From the NCBI GenBank assembly GCA_019116285.1, contig DXBX01000069.1, positions 1-32,517 of the forward strand: 32,517 nt of DNA, read 5' to 3'. Shown here one piece after another: positions 22,195-29,367 of this stretch. The DNA comes from Candidatus Bacteroides merdigallinarum (GTDB taxonomy: Bacteria > Bacteroidota > Bacteroidia > Bacteroidales > Bacteroidaceae). Below the pieces are notes generated by a model. The model had not been told where the DNA came from, made no database searches, and saw only the letters and a program-made list of their open reading frames with translations. Both the position numbers and the translations under genes were made by a program. The first letter of the stretch is position 1, and each line of letters begins with the position of its first letter.

Positions 22195-22253
22195 CTTTCA
22201 GTAGAGCGGAAGACGGGACTCAAACCCGCGACCCTCAGCTTGGAAGGCTAATG
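22155..22253. repeat. attR: right 99-bp direct repeat
   Basis: Perfect copy of 10765-10863. Here it continues into the normal D-arm (CTCTATC on the plus strand), so the resident tRNA-Gly is rebuilt intact at this junction, as usual for integration into tRNA 3' ends. Confidence 0.95.
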
Positions 22254-22277
22254 CTCTATCAACTGAGCTACTTCCGC
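22205..22277 (-). tRNA. tRNA-Gly (anticodon UCC)
   Basis: 73 nt, full cloverleaf: acceptor GCGGAAG / CTTCCGC, D-arm GCTC / GAGC, anticodon stem TTAGC / GCTGA with loop CTTCCAA (UCC), T-arm with GTTTGAGTC. Discriminator U, no encoded CCA. It lies 9 nt after tRNA-Tyr in one operon and serves as the island's target. Confidence 0.96.
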
Positions 22278-22286
22278 AAAATAGGG

Positions 22287-22369
22287 TGGGCAAAGATGGA
22301 TTCGAACCACCGAAGGTATAAACCAGCAGATTTACAGTCTGCCCCATTTGGCCACTCTGGTATTTGCCC
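22287..22369 (-). tRNA. tRNA-Tyr (anticodon GUA)
   Basis: 83 nt with a long variable arm. Acceptor GGGCAAA / TTTGCCC, anticodon stem CAGAC/ATCTG region with loop CTGTAAA (GUA), T-arm GGTTCGAATCC. Discriminator A, CCA not encoded. First gene of the tRNA-Tyr/tRNA-Gly operon. Confidence 0.96.
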
Positions 22370-22426
22370 AATCAGCGATTGAGAAGATCTGGAGGGAAGC
22401 CGTTGCTTCGTTTCTCAATTGCGGTG

Positions 22427-22457
22427 CAAAGGTACGACTATTTTTTTAATTTGCAAG
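22427..22457 (-). promoter_or_regulatory. Promoter of the tRNA-Tyr/tRNA-Gly operon
   Basis: Minus strand: CTTG (22454-22457), 19-bp spacer, TACCTTTG (22427-22434). The spacing is ideal. It overlaps the last codons of ribH, and the first tRNA begins about 58 bp downstream. Confidence 0.75.
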
Positions 22458-22932
22458 CGAAATCTATCATTTTTATTGCAGTAATTGCACATTCGTCGCC
22501 TTTGTTGCCCAAACGACCGCCTGCGCGGTCTTCGGCCTGCTGCATCGTGTTGGTCGTGATGAGGCCGTAGATGACGGGTATGTCACCTTCGGCGTTCAGC
22601 CGCGTGATACCCTCCGTGGCACCCATGCAGACGTAGTCGAAGTGCGGCGTGTCGCCACGGACCACGCAACCCAAGGCGATGACGGCATCTACATCCGTGT
22701 GCTTGATGAGTTGCGCAGAGCCGAAGGTCAGCTCGAAACTGCCGGGGACGGTGCGCACCAGGATGTTCTCCTCCTTAGCGCCGTGCTTCTTCAGCGTTGC
22801 CACGGCACCTTGCAGCAGGGCGCCGGTGATATTCTCATTCCATTCGGACACGACGATGCCGAACTTCATCCCCGATGCGTCGGGGACTGACTGGATGTCG
22901 TAGTCCGAAAGGTTGTGATATGCTGTTGCCAT
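22438..22932 (-). CDS. ribH: 6,7-dimethyl-8-ribityllumazine synthase
   Basis: Penultimate step of riboflavin synthesis: condenses the ribityl-aminouracil with dihydroxybutanone phosphate; forms icosahedral or pentameric shells in the cytoplasm. 164 aa, usual length. Signatures: [13 protein letters not shown] (about 25-37), [15 protein letters not shown] (about 64-78), [17 protein letters not shown] with the catalytic His (about 86-102), [21 protein letters not shown] (about 118-138, quoted in two parts here as [12 protein letters not shown] and QQAEDRAGG). It begins 9 bp after the TPR gene, so both share the promoter near 23675. The tRNA promoter overlaps its 3' end. Confidence 0.96.
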   Translation of the reverse strand: MATAYHNLSDYDIQSVPDASGMKFGIVVSEWNENITGALLQGAVATLKKHGAKEENILVRTVPGSFELTFGSAQLIKHTDVDAVIALGCVVRGDTPHFDYVCMGATEGITRLNAEGDIPVIYGLITTNTMQQAEDRAGGRLGNKGDECAITAIKMIDFACKLKK

Positions 22933-22941
22933 ACTCTTCGT

Positions 22942-23625
22942 TTACTTCTTCAGCAGTTTAGCCTGTTCGATGTACTTGTCGATGCTCATGGCCTGGTAGG
23001 AGGCGAAGTACTTGTCCTTGATGGTGGTGTAGGCCTCGATGGCTTCATCGTACTTGCCCTGTTTTACCAGGATTTCACCGGCTTGCATCAGGAAGATGGG
23101 GCTCAGCGTGTTGCTGTCGGCCTGCTTGGCGGCATCCAGCAGCGTGGAAGCGGCTTTGTCCAAGTCGCCCAGCTGTGCGTAGCAGTTGCCGATGGCACCC
23201 TTGATGGCGGGAGCCACCATCTGGTCGTTGCCGTCGAAGTCGTTCAGCATGTCGATGGCTTCCTGCGCCTTGCCCAGCTTGGCGTAGCAGATGCCTGCGT
23301 AGGCCTTGGCCAGGTTGGCAGCCTTGGTGCCGCTGTATTCGTCGGCCACCTTGAGGAAGCCGGCATAGCCGATGCTGTCGCCGTTCAAGGCCTGCTCGAA
23401 GTTGTTCGTCTCGAAGTACTGTTGTCCCATGAACAAGGCAGCCTGTGCCTTCTCTTCGCGAGGCTGTGCATAGAGGTTCTTGTACATGGTCACGCCGGCG
23501 ATGATGACGATGATGGCCACTACAACGCCGATGATGGTTTTCTTGTTCTTGATGAGAAATGCCTCCGATTGTGTCAGTGCTTCTTCCACGTTGAGGGCTT
23601 CGTTGGTCTTTTTCTGTTCTGCCAT
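22942..23625 (-). CDS. TPR-repeat membrane protein
   Basis: A 227-aa protein with a short cytoplasmic N-terminus, one membrane helix (about residues 30-46, TIIGVVVAIIVIIAGVT) and a periplasmic TPR region. TPR-like pairs are AKAYAGICYAKLGKAQEAID (about 107-126), AIKGAIGNCYAQLGDLDKAA and LMQAGEILVKQGKYDEAIEA. The layout resembles YfgM-type proteins, which assist the periplasmic chaperone network in E. coli. That role here is inferred. First gene of the unit with ribH, preceded by a clear -7 box about 50 bp upstream. Confidence 0.85.
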   Translation of the reverse strand: MAEQKKTNEALNVEEALTQSEAFLIKNKKTIIGVVVAIIVIIAGVTMYKNLYAQPREEKAQAALFMGQQYFETNNFEQALNGDSIGYAGFLKVADEYSGTKAANLAKAYAGICYAKLGKAQEAIDMLNDFDGNDQMVAPAIKGAIGNCYAQLGDLDKAASTLLDAAKQADSNTLSPIFLMQAGEILVKQGKYDEAIEAYTTIKDKYFASYQAMSIDKYIEQAKLLKK

Positions 23626-23674
23626 TGTTATAGGATTCTTTTTGTTATTATTCTATGTTTTTGATTTCGACCCG

Positions 23675-23682
23675 CAAAATTA
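23675..23682 (-). promoter_or_regulatory. -7 box TAATTTTG for the TPR-ribH unit
   Basis: Minus-strand TAATTTTG fits TAnnTTTG, 49 bp upstream of the TPR gene start. A TTTC about 20 bp upstream may be a poor -33 box. Confidence 0.6.
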
Positions 23683-23757
23683 GTTGTTTTATCACTATCA
23701 GCGAAATTTGGGGGCATCTTTTTTCACTCGCCTGTCTGAAAACAGCGAAATTCTTGC

Positions 23758-23765
23758 TACTTTTG
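23758..23765 (+). promoter_or_regulatory. -7 box TACTTTTG for recF
   Basis: TACTTTTG fits TAnnTTTG. It lies 175 bp before the recF ATG, so the transcript would have a long, GC-rich leader containing the three 22-bp repeats. The -33 region shows no clear TTTG. Confidence 0.55.
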
Positions 23766-23796
23766 CACGGAAAATGACATTCCGGCGCGGGTGAGC

Positions 23797-23862
23797 GCGG
23801 GTATCGGCGCTCCTGCTCGTAGGTGCCGACGCTCCTGCTCGCGGGTACCGGCGCTCCTGCCC
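23797..23862. repeat. Three 22-bp tandem repeats in the recF leader
   Basis: Units start at 23797, 23819 and 23841, with consensus G(C/T)(G/A)GGT(A/G)(T/C)CG(G/A)CGCTCCTGC(T/C)C. All share CGCTCCTGC. Extended palindromes such as GAGCGC/GCGCTC can form within and just before the array. It sits between the -7 box and recF, so it should be transcribed. GC content is far above its surroundings. Confidence 0.85.
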
Positions 23863-23940
23863 GGAGGAGGTGTCCGGATACGGAGGCCGGGCGGACGTAC
23901 CGGTGGCCGCGGCCTGTCGCTTTAATTGGCAGATTAGATT

Positions 23941-25059
23941 ATGATACTGAAGCGTATATCCATTTTTAATTATAAGAATCTGGAGCAGGTGGAACTGGCG
24001 TTCTCGCCCAAGCTGAACTGCTTTTTCGGGCAGAACGGCATGGGCAAGACCAATCTGCTGGATGCTGTCTACTACCTGTCCTTCTGCAAGAGTGCGGGCA
24101 ATCCCATCGACTCGCAGAACATTCTGCATACGGCCGATTTCTTCATGATACAAGGTTTCTATGAGGCGGCGGACGGCACGCCGGAGGAGATCTATTGCGG
24201 CATGAAGCGGCGGCAGAAGAAGCAGTTCAAGCGCAACAAGAAGGAATATACCCGCCTGTCGGATCACATCGGCTTCATCCCGCTGGTGATGGTGTCGCCG
24301 GCCGACGCCGAGCTGATTGCCGGGGGCAGCGACGGGCGCCGCCGATTCATGGATGTGGTGATTTCGCAGTATGACAAGGAGTATCTGAACGCGCTTATCC
24401 GCTACAATAAGGCTTTGACGCAGCGCAATGTTTTGCTGAAGAGCGAACAATCCGTGGAGGAGGAGTTGTTTTTGGTCTGGGAAGAGATGATGGCGCAGAC
24501 GGGCGAGGTGGTCTACCGCAAGCGCGAGGCCTTCATCCGCGAGTTTATCCCTATTTTCCAGCACTTTTATTCGTTTATCTCGCAGGACCGGGAGCGGGTA
24601 GACCTGACGTATGAGTCGCACGCCAGCCGGGGTCCCTTGCTGGAGACGCTGCGCGAGAGCCGCGAGCGGGACCGCATCATGGGCTATTCGCTTCGCGGTA
24701 TCCACAAGGACGAGTTGAACATGATGCTGGGCGATTTCCCCATCAAGAAGGAGGGATCGCAAGGACAGAACAAGACGTACCTCGTGGCGCTGAAGCTGGC
24801 GCAATTCGAGTTTCTGAAGCGGGCGGCGGGCACGGTGCCGCTGCTCTTGCTGGACGACCTGTTCGACAAGCTGGACGCCCAGCGCGTGGAGCAGATTGTC
24901 AAGCTGGTGGCGGGTGACGGCTTCGGCCAGATTTTTATTACGGACACCAATCGCAGCCATCTGGACCGCATCCTGCACAAGGTAGGCAGTGACTACCGGA
25001 TGTTCCGCGTAGAGAGCGGGCAGGTGGCCGAAATCACCGGGGAAGGAGGCTTGGCATGA
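23941..25059 (+). CDS. recF: DNA replication/repair protein RecF
   Basis: SMC-like ATPase that helps load RecA at single-stranded gaps (372 aa). Walker A is GQNGMGKTN (about residues 30-38), the N-terminal start ISIFNYKNLEQVEL is typical, the ABC-type signature region is GSQGQNKTYLVALKLAQ (about 276-292), and Walker B is LLLLDDLFDKLD (about 302-313) followed by QIFITDTNRSHL. ATG 23941 gives the expected N-terminus. The stop overlaps the DUF721 gene by 4 bp (ATGA), so the two are translationally coupled. A 458-aa antisense frame over it is a shadow. Confidence 0.96.
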   Translation: MILKRISIFNYKNLEQVELAFSPKLNCFFGQNGMGKTNLLDAVYYLSFCKSAGNPIDSQNILHTADFFMIQGFYEAADGTPEEIYCGMKRRQKKQFKRNKKEYTRLSDHIGFIPLVMVSPADAELIAGGSDGRRRFMDVVISQYDKEYLNALIRYNKALTQRNVLLKSEQSVEEELFLVWEEMMAQTGEVVYRKREAFIREFIPIFQHFYSFISQDRERVDLTYESHASRGPLLETLRESRERDRIMGYSLRGIHKDELNMMLGDFPIKKEGSQGQNKTYLVALKLAQFEFLKRAAGTVPLLLLDDLFDKLDAQRVEQIVKLVAGDGFGQIFITDTNRSHLDRILHKVGSDYRMFRVESGQVAEITGEGGLA

Positions 25060-25346
25060 GGCGCAAGGAAGCACAATCCATCGGCCAGCTGGTCCGCGCC
25101 TACCTGCGTCAGGAGAGTCTGGAGTCGCCGCTGAACGAGCGCCGCCTGGTCAATGCCTGGCCCGAGGTGGTGGGACCCTCCATCGCGGCCTATACCGACG
25201 GGCTCTTTGTCCGCAACCAGACGCTTTATGTCCACCTCACCTCCGCCGCCTTGCGGCAGGAGCTGATGATGGGGCGCACACTGCTGGTTCGCAATCTGAA
25301 TAAGCACGTGGGTGCGCAGGTGATTACGGACATCGTATTCCGTTGA
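25056..25346 (+). CDS. DUF721 / DciA-like protein
   Basis: A 96-aa DUF721 protein. Recognisable blocks are SIGQLVRAYLRQ (about 8-19), LVNAWPEVVGPSIAAYT (about 31-47) and LYVHLTSAALRQELMM (about 56-71). DciA, the replicative helicase operator of many bacteria that lack DnaC, carries this domain; here only the core is present. The overlap with recF fits a link to DNA replication. It converges with the PHP gene with only 11 bp between stops and no visible terminator. Confidence 0.88.
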   Translation: MRRKEAQSIGQLVRAYLRQESLESPLNERRLVNAWPEVVGPSIAAYTDGLFVRNQTLYVHLTSAALRQELMMGRTLLVRNLNKHVGAQVITDIVFR

Positions 25347-25357
25347 GGCCGTGGAGA

Positions 25358-26146
25358 CTACCACTGGTTCATCTTCAGCGTATCCGTCACCTTTATCTTC
25401 AATTCTTTCAAGGCTTGGACGGCGCGGTTGTAGTACGTTGCGTTCTCCAGGTCGGCATTGTTGTGGGCGTCCAGTCCGATGATGGCGGTGCAGCCTTCGT
25501 TGGCCGCGATGCGCCAGAAGTCCGGGTGCGGATAGGTTTGCAGGCCGTGTGCCTCGTTGTAGGCCATGTAGCCGATGTTGTATTCCAGGGGGATGCCGAG
25601 CCGTGCAGCCGTGCGGCAGATGTGGCGGCTGATGAGGGTGCAGTGGTGGTCCCATTGGGGATAGGAGCGCATGAAGAGCTCCGGATGGGCCAGGCAGCAG
25701 AAGAGGCCGGTCTCCATGCCTTCGATGGCACTTTCCTCATAGAGGTCCAGCATGTCGCGCGAGTCACAGTGGTGGCCGAAGTAGGGAAACTTCTCGTCCG
25801 TATGGTAGAAGTGGTTGCCGAAGATGATGTAGTCCAGCCGGTATTGCTTGATTTGCTCCTTCAGCCAGTGCAGGTAGTCGGGAAAATACTCGCACTCCAG
25901 GCCGATCTTGATGTCTATCTGTCCTTTGTATTTCTCGCGGAGGGCACGCAGGCTCTCCACGTAGCCCGGCAGTTGGTCGGGCAGCATGCGCATGTCTGCC
26001 ACGTAGTCCGTGCGGTATTTCCAGGGCGTGTGTTCGGAGAATCCCAGCACTTGGTATCCGCCTTTCAAGGCGCTTTGCACGTAGGCTTCGTCCGTTCCTA
26101 CGGCATGCAGGCAACGGGTTGTATGGGTGTGATAATTGTTTTTCAT
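25358..26146 (-). CDS. PHP-domain histidinol-phosphatase
   Basis: A 262-aa PHP-fold metal hydrolase. The metal ligands appear as NYHTHTTRC (His-x-His, residues 4-12), GFSEHTPW (His near 38), GLECEYF (Glu near 82), GNHFYH, AHPELF (His near 153) and GLDAHN near the end. The best match is the histidinol-phosphatase (HisK/HisJ-like) group, converting histidinol phosphate to histidinol; a different phosphoester cannot be excluded. Last gene of the six-gene minus-strand operon, 14 bp after the cyclo-ligase gene. Confidence 0.88.
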   Translation of the reverse strand: MKNNYHTHTTRCLHAVGTDEAYVQSALKGGYQVLGFSEHTPWKYRTDYVADMRMLPDQLPGYVESLRALREKYKGQIDIKIGLECEYFPDYLHWLKEQIKQYRLDYIIFGNHFYHTDEKFPYFGHHCDSRDMLDLYEESAIEGMETGLFCCLAHPELFMRSYPQWDHHCTLISRHICRTAARLGIPLEYNIGYMAYNEAHGLQTYPHPDFWRIAANEGCTAIIGLDAHNNADLENATYYNRAVQALKELKIKVTDTLKMNQW

Positions 26147-26160
26147 CGTCTTATGCGTTT

Positions 26161-26715
26161 TTACTCATTCATTGGTTGGTTGGCAGTGAGCACTTCGTCC
26201 ATCGGGATGTCGTGTGCCTCTGCGGGTATCTGTTCTACTAGTTGGAAAGGGAAGCAGAGTCCCAGCTTGTAGGCCGTGGGGATGCGGGGCAGCAGGCGGT
26301 CGTAGTAGCCCTTGCCGCGTCCCAGACGGTTGCCCCGGCGGTCGAAGGCCACTCCGGGAATGACGGCCAGGTCAATCTCTGCATAGTCCGTGAAGATCGG
26401 GCCCGTGGGCTCGTCGATGTGGAAAGCTCCTTCGGCCAGGTGGTCATCGCCCGTATAGAGCCTCAGTTCCAGGTCTGTCCCTTTGACTACGGGCAGGAGG
26501 ATGCGCTTCCGTCCGCTCCAGCGGCGGACGAAGGTGTGCGTGTCCACCTCGTCCGGCAGGGAGTGGTAGAGCAGCACGGTATGTGCCGCCTGCCACTGCG
26601 GGTGCGCCTCAAGGGCGGCCAGGAGGTCAGCAGTTTGCTGCGCGTGCCAGGCGGAAGATTTGTGCAGGGTCTTCCGTCGGGAAATCTCCTTGCGCAATTC
26701 GGTCTTTGTCAGCAT
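26161..26715 (-). CDS. 5-formyltetrahydrofolate cyclo-ligase
   Basis: ATP-dependent conversion of 5-formyl-THF to methenyl-THF (184 aa, usual length). Family features: N-terminal LTKTELRKEISRRK, the folate-site block VLLYHSLPDEVDT (about 46-58), VIPGVAFDRRGNRLGRGKGYYDRLL (about 118-142; the ATP-binding part is GRGKGYYDR). ATG 26715 gives the typical N-terminus. It therefore overlaps the preceding S41 peptidase gene by 89 bp in another frame, an unusually long overlap. Translational coupling with that gene is likely. Confidence 0.92.
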   Translation of the reverse strand: MLTKTELRKEISRRKTLHKSSAWHAQQTADLLAALEAHPQWQAAHTVLLYHSLPDEVDTHTFVRRWSGRKRILLPVVKGTDLELRLYTGDDHLAEGAFHIDEPTGPIFTDYAEIDLAVIPGVAFDRRGNRLGRGKGYYDRLLPRIPTAYKLGLCFPFQLVEQIPAEAHDIPMDEVLTANQPMNE

Positions 26716-28360
26716 GATTCTCTTCTGTTTCAGATTGGGGCGCCTGGGGAAAAGCCTCGCCTTTCTCCAATACTTCCAGGGCTTTCTGCACCGTGGCATC
26801 GTCCTGGTTGATATAGCGGATATACTCCTCGCGTCCCAGCATGTTGTAGATGATGGAAGCGTAGAGGTTGCGTTGCAGCAACTTGCGGGACTTCTGGATG
26901 AGCAGGTTGCGGCGTTTCACGCCTTTCTTGTCGGCATAACGCACGAATTGCTGCACCAGGTTCTGGCTTTGCAGGTATTGCAGCAGGTCCTCGCCCGTGG
27001 TATATTCGTTCAGTTTGGCGCGGTTCTTGTCGGTGTATTCGAAGCTGTATTGCAGGATGATGCCCTTGCTGTTCACTTCGATGAGCCAGGACGAGACACC
27101 TGTGGTGTCCTGTGGCACAAAGATGTCCGGCATGATGCCGCCTCCGCCGTAGACGGGGCGTCCCAGACTGGTGAAGAACTGTTCGTCCTTGTTCAGCTTG
27201 ATGCTGTCTTTCGAGAAGAACTCGCCGTGTTCATAGCGGTGGATCCAGTCCATCTCGTAGGCCATGTTGTCGCCGCTGTCATAGGGGCGTTGGATGCATC
27301 GGCCGGAGGGGGTGTAGTAGCGGGCGATGGTCAGCCGGATGCCGGACCCGTCGCTGAAGTCGATAGGCTGTTGTACCAGTCCCTTGCCGAAGGAACGGCG
27401 GCCGATGATAGTGCCACGGTCATTGTCCTGAATGGCGCCGGCAAAGATTTCGCTAGCCGAAGCCGAGCCTTCATTGATGAGCACCACCAGCGGTGTCTGC
27501 TGGCAACTGCCCGTGCCGTCCGCATAATCTTCCCAGCGGGGATATTTGCGCCCCTCGGCGTAGACAATCAACTTGTTGGCAGGCAGGAACTCATTGACCA
27601 TGCGGGTGGCGGCGTCCATATAGCCGCCGGTGTTGTCGCGTAGGTCGATGATAAGGCCTTTGCAACCTCGGTGGTTCAGTTGGGCGATGGCGCTCAGCAG
27701 TTCGACGTGCGTGGTGCGGCCAAACTTGCTGACCTGTATGTAGCCATAGTCTTCGCTCAGCATATAGGCGGCATCGATGGTGTTCTGCGGGATGTCGCCG
27801 CGTACGATGGTGAAGTGCAGCAACTCTTTCTCTGTGGCACGTTTCACGCCCAGACGGACTTCACTTCCCTTGGGACCCTTCAGGGTACGCAGAGCGCGTT
27901 CGTTAGTCAGGTCCTTGCCCACAAAGAGGCTGTCGTCTACCGTTACGATGCGGTCGCCGGCCAGCATACCGACCTTCTCGGCCGGTCCACCGGGTACGAT
28001 GCTGTTGACGTGGATGGTGTCCTGCAGGATGGTGAACTGTATGCCCACGCCGCTAAAGCTGCCTTCCAGTTCGGAATTGACTTCTTGCAGGTCTTTGGCC
28101 GGGATGTAGGTGGAGTGGGGATCCAGTTCGGCAAGAATTTGCGGCATGGTGTTCTCCACCAACTCTGTCATGTCCACAGTGTCCACATACTGGTTTTCGA
28201 TGACGTGCAGCAGTGCGTTCAGTTTGTTGGACGAGGCGTTGATGATGCCCAGCTTGTTGCCTCCGTAGTGCTTGGCGTAGAACGTCCCGATAAGGATGCC
28301 CAACACCACGCTGATGGCGATGACCAGGGGGGTAAAGCGGAATGTATTCTTGTTGCTCAT
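26627..28360 (-). CDS. C-terminal processing protease, S41 family
   Basis: A 577-aa periplasmic or lipid-anchored protease. One N-terminal membrane segment (about residues 9-27), a PDZ domain (about 85-160, GVGIQFTILQDTIHVNSIVPGGPAEKVG as two halves) and the S41 catalytic domain: GLIIDLRDNTGGYM, nucleophile in INEGSASASEIFAGA, and Lys in RRSFGKGLVQQP. I chose ATG 28360 (MSNKN), since upstream residues look non-conserved. The C-terminal helical extension is typical of Bacteroides forms. The last 29 codons lie inside the cyclo-ligase gene; that tail (ending RLARAANC) may be non-essential. Confidence 0.92.
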   Translation of the reverse strand: MSNKNTFRFTPLVIAISVVLGILIGTFYAKHYGGNKLGIINASSNKLNALLHVIENQYVDTVDMTELVENTMPQILAELDPHSTYIPAKDLQEVNSELEGSFSGVGIQFTILQDTIHVNSIVPGGPAEKVGMLAGDRIVTVDDSLFVGKDLTNERALRTLKGPKGSEVRLGVKRATEKELLHFTIVRGDIPQNTIDAAYMLSEDYGYIQVSKFGRTTHVELLSAIAQLNHRGCKGLIIDLRDNTGGYMDAATRMVNEFLPANKLIVYAEGRKYPRWEDYADGTGSCQQTPLVVLINEGSASASEIFAGAIQDNDRGTIIGRRSFGKGLVQQPIDFSDGSGIRLTIARYYTPSGRCIQRPYDSGDNMAYEMDWIHRYEHGEFFSKDSIKLNKDEQFFTSLGRPVYGGGGIMPDIFVPQDTTGVSSWLIEVNSKGIILQYSFEYTDKNRAKLNEYTTGEDLLQYLQSQNLVQQFVRYADKKGVKRRNLLIQKSRKLLQRNLYASIIYNMLGREEYIRYINQDDATVQKALEVLEKGEAFPQAPQSETEENHADKDRIAQGDFPTEDPAQIFRLARAANC

Positions 28361-28391
28361 ATAGTTAATGTGTTTATTTATGGTTGCTTGA

Positions 28392-28832
28392 TTATTCGCC
28401 GGCCGGCAGGTAGACAATTTCGATGCCGGCTCGTTTCAGTAGTTCGACACCGTCCTCCAACCGGTATTTCTCGGAGTAGACTACGCGTTTGATACCCGCT
28501 TGGATGATAAGTTTGGCACACTCGATGCAGGGCGAAGCGGTGACATACATTGTGGCACCGTCGCTGCTGTTGTTGGAGCGGGCTATCTTGGTGATGGCGT
28601 TGGCCTCGGCGTGCAGTACGTAGGGCTTGGTCAGGTTGTGTTCGTCTTCGCAGACGTTTTCGAAGCCGGATGGCGTGCCGTTGTAACCGTCGGAGATGAT
28701 CATCTTGTCTTTCACGATGAGGGCACCCACCTGGCGGCGCTTGCAGTAGGAGTTTTCGGCCCAGATGCCGGCCATGCGGATATAGCGTTTGTCCAAGGCT
28801 TCTTGTTTGGCTTTTGCTGATTCGTTGTCCAT
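28392..28832 (-). CDS. dCMP / cytidylate deaminase
   Basis: Zinc-dependent deaminase (146 aa). Ligands: HAEANAI (His and catalytic Glu, about residue 72) and PCIECAKLI (two Cys, about 100-108). The YNGTPSG segment (about 50-56) is typical of dCMP deaminases (ComEB-like). It converts dCMP to dUMP for thymidylate synthesis. ATG 28832 (MDNES) is preferred; the longer frame overlaps the lipoprotein gene. Sits 13 bp after the lipoprotein stop and 31 bp before the S41 peptidase start. Confidence 0.92.
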   Translation of the reverse strand: MDNESAKAKQEALDKRYIRMAGIWAENSYCKRRQVGALIVKDKMIISDGYNGTPSGFENVCEDEHNLTKPYVLHAEANAITKIARSNNSSDGATMYVTASPCIECAKLIIQAGIKRVVYSEKYRLEDGVELLKRAGIEIVYLPAGE

Positions 28833-28845
28833 AGTCTTTGTTCTT

Positions 28846-29349
28846 TTATTGTATGTGGAAGGCCATGCACTTGATGGTCTGTCCGTCTTCGTAGTAGATG
28901 TACAGGTTTTGGCTGTCGCCACTGTAGCGGATGGCATTCTCCAAGCCAATCAGGAAGGCGCGGGCCAGAATGTCCGTGTCGCTGCCGGTGGTGCGGATGT
29001 TGTCCAGGCGCAGTTCGCGTGAGGCTCCGTCGGCAGCCCAGATGCCGGTTATGGTGCGGTTGACGGCCCGTGCTTCAAATTCGCCTCCCACATAGTCGGT
29101 CGTTTCACTGCCGTTGAAGTCTATGGTGAAGGTGGCGCCTTGCTCCAGCAGTTGCTTGCTGCGCTGGGCGGCGTTCGTATCGTTGTTCCAAAAATCGAAC
29201 ATCTGGTGTTGTCCCTCCAAGGCGATGTAAGTCAGTTTCCACGTCTTGCCCGTAAAGATTTCCTGTACGTCGTCCTCTTCGCTGCATCCGCCCAGTAGGG
29301 GGAGCAGCAGGAGCAGTAGCAGGTATGCCAGTCTTTGTTTCAGTTTCAT
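28846..29349 (-). CDS. DUF4847-like lipoprotein
   Basis: A 167-aa lipoprotein: signal peptide with a Leu-rich core, lipobox LLGGC (Cys22) followed by SEEDD, the acidic motif linked to surface export in Bacteroidetes. The mature domain begins TGKTWKLTYIA and has beta-rich stretches (TFTIDFNG, RTITGIWAADG, LYIYYEDGQTIKCMAFHI), as in lipocalin-like META/DUF4847 proteins. The family name is from memory. Located 18 bp after the M3 peptidase gene, so in the same operon. Confidence 0.78.
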   Translation of the reverse strand: MKLKQRLAYLLLLLLLPLLGGCSEEDDVQEIFTGKTWKLTYIALEGQHQMFDFWNNDTNAAQRSKQLLEQGATFTIDFNGSETTDYVGGEFEARAVNRTITGIWAADGASRELRLDNIRTTGSDTDILARAFLIGLENAIRYSGDSQNLYIYYEDGQTIKCMAFHIQ

Positions 29350-29367
29350 TGCTTTATTCTTTTTATA

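Larger units (their letters stand above)
10765..22253. mobile_element. Integrated island in tRNA-Gly (11,390 bp per unit)
   Basis: Bounded by a perfect 99-bp direct repeat (10765-10863 and 22155-22253) that covers the 3' part of tRNA-Gly(UCC) and its terminator. The interval is markedly more AT-rich than both flanks. It carries a tyrosine recombinase at the right end, pairs of 12-bp arm-type repeats at both ends, and cargo mostly on the minus strand. No relaxase, coupling ATPase, conjugation, capsid, portal or terminase gene is visible. It therefore cannot transfer alone by known means. A satellite, a cryptic integrative element, or an element mobilised in trans are all possible. Excision would restore a normal tRNA-Gly on the chromosome. 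Confidence 0.9.

Noticed and set aside
22089..22223. N-terminal extension of the integrase through the tRNA
   Set aside because: It translates the tRNA-Gly 3' end and terminator; the same peptide start appears by duplication at 10558-10833. The arm domain begins at ATG 22088.
23698..25074. 458-aa open frame antisense to recF
   Set aside because: Overlaps recF fully and has the Arg/Leu/His-rich composition of a shadow frame.
25343..26272. 309-aa plus-strand ORF over the PHP gene
   Set aside because: The PHP gene has all metal ligands; this frame is its antisense shadow.
28833..28949. N-terminal extension of the dCMP deaminase
   Set aside because: The extra residues are Ser/Thr-rich shadow of the lipoprotein gene; the family start is MDNES at 28832.
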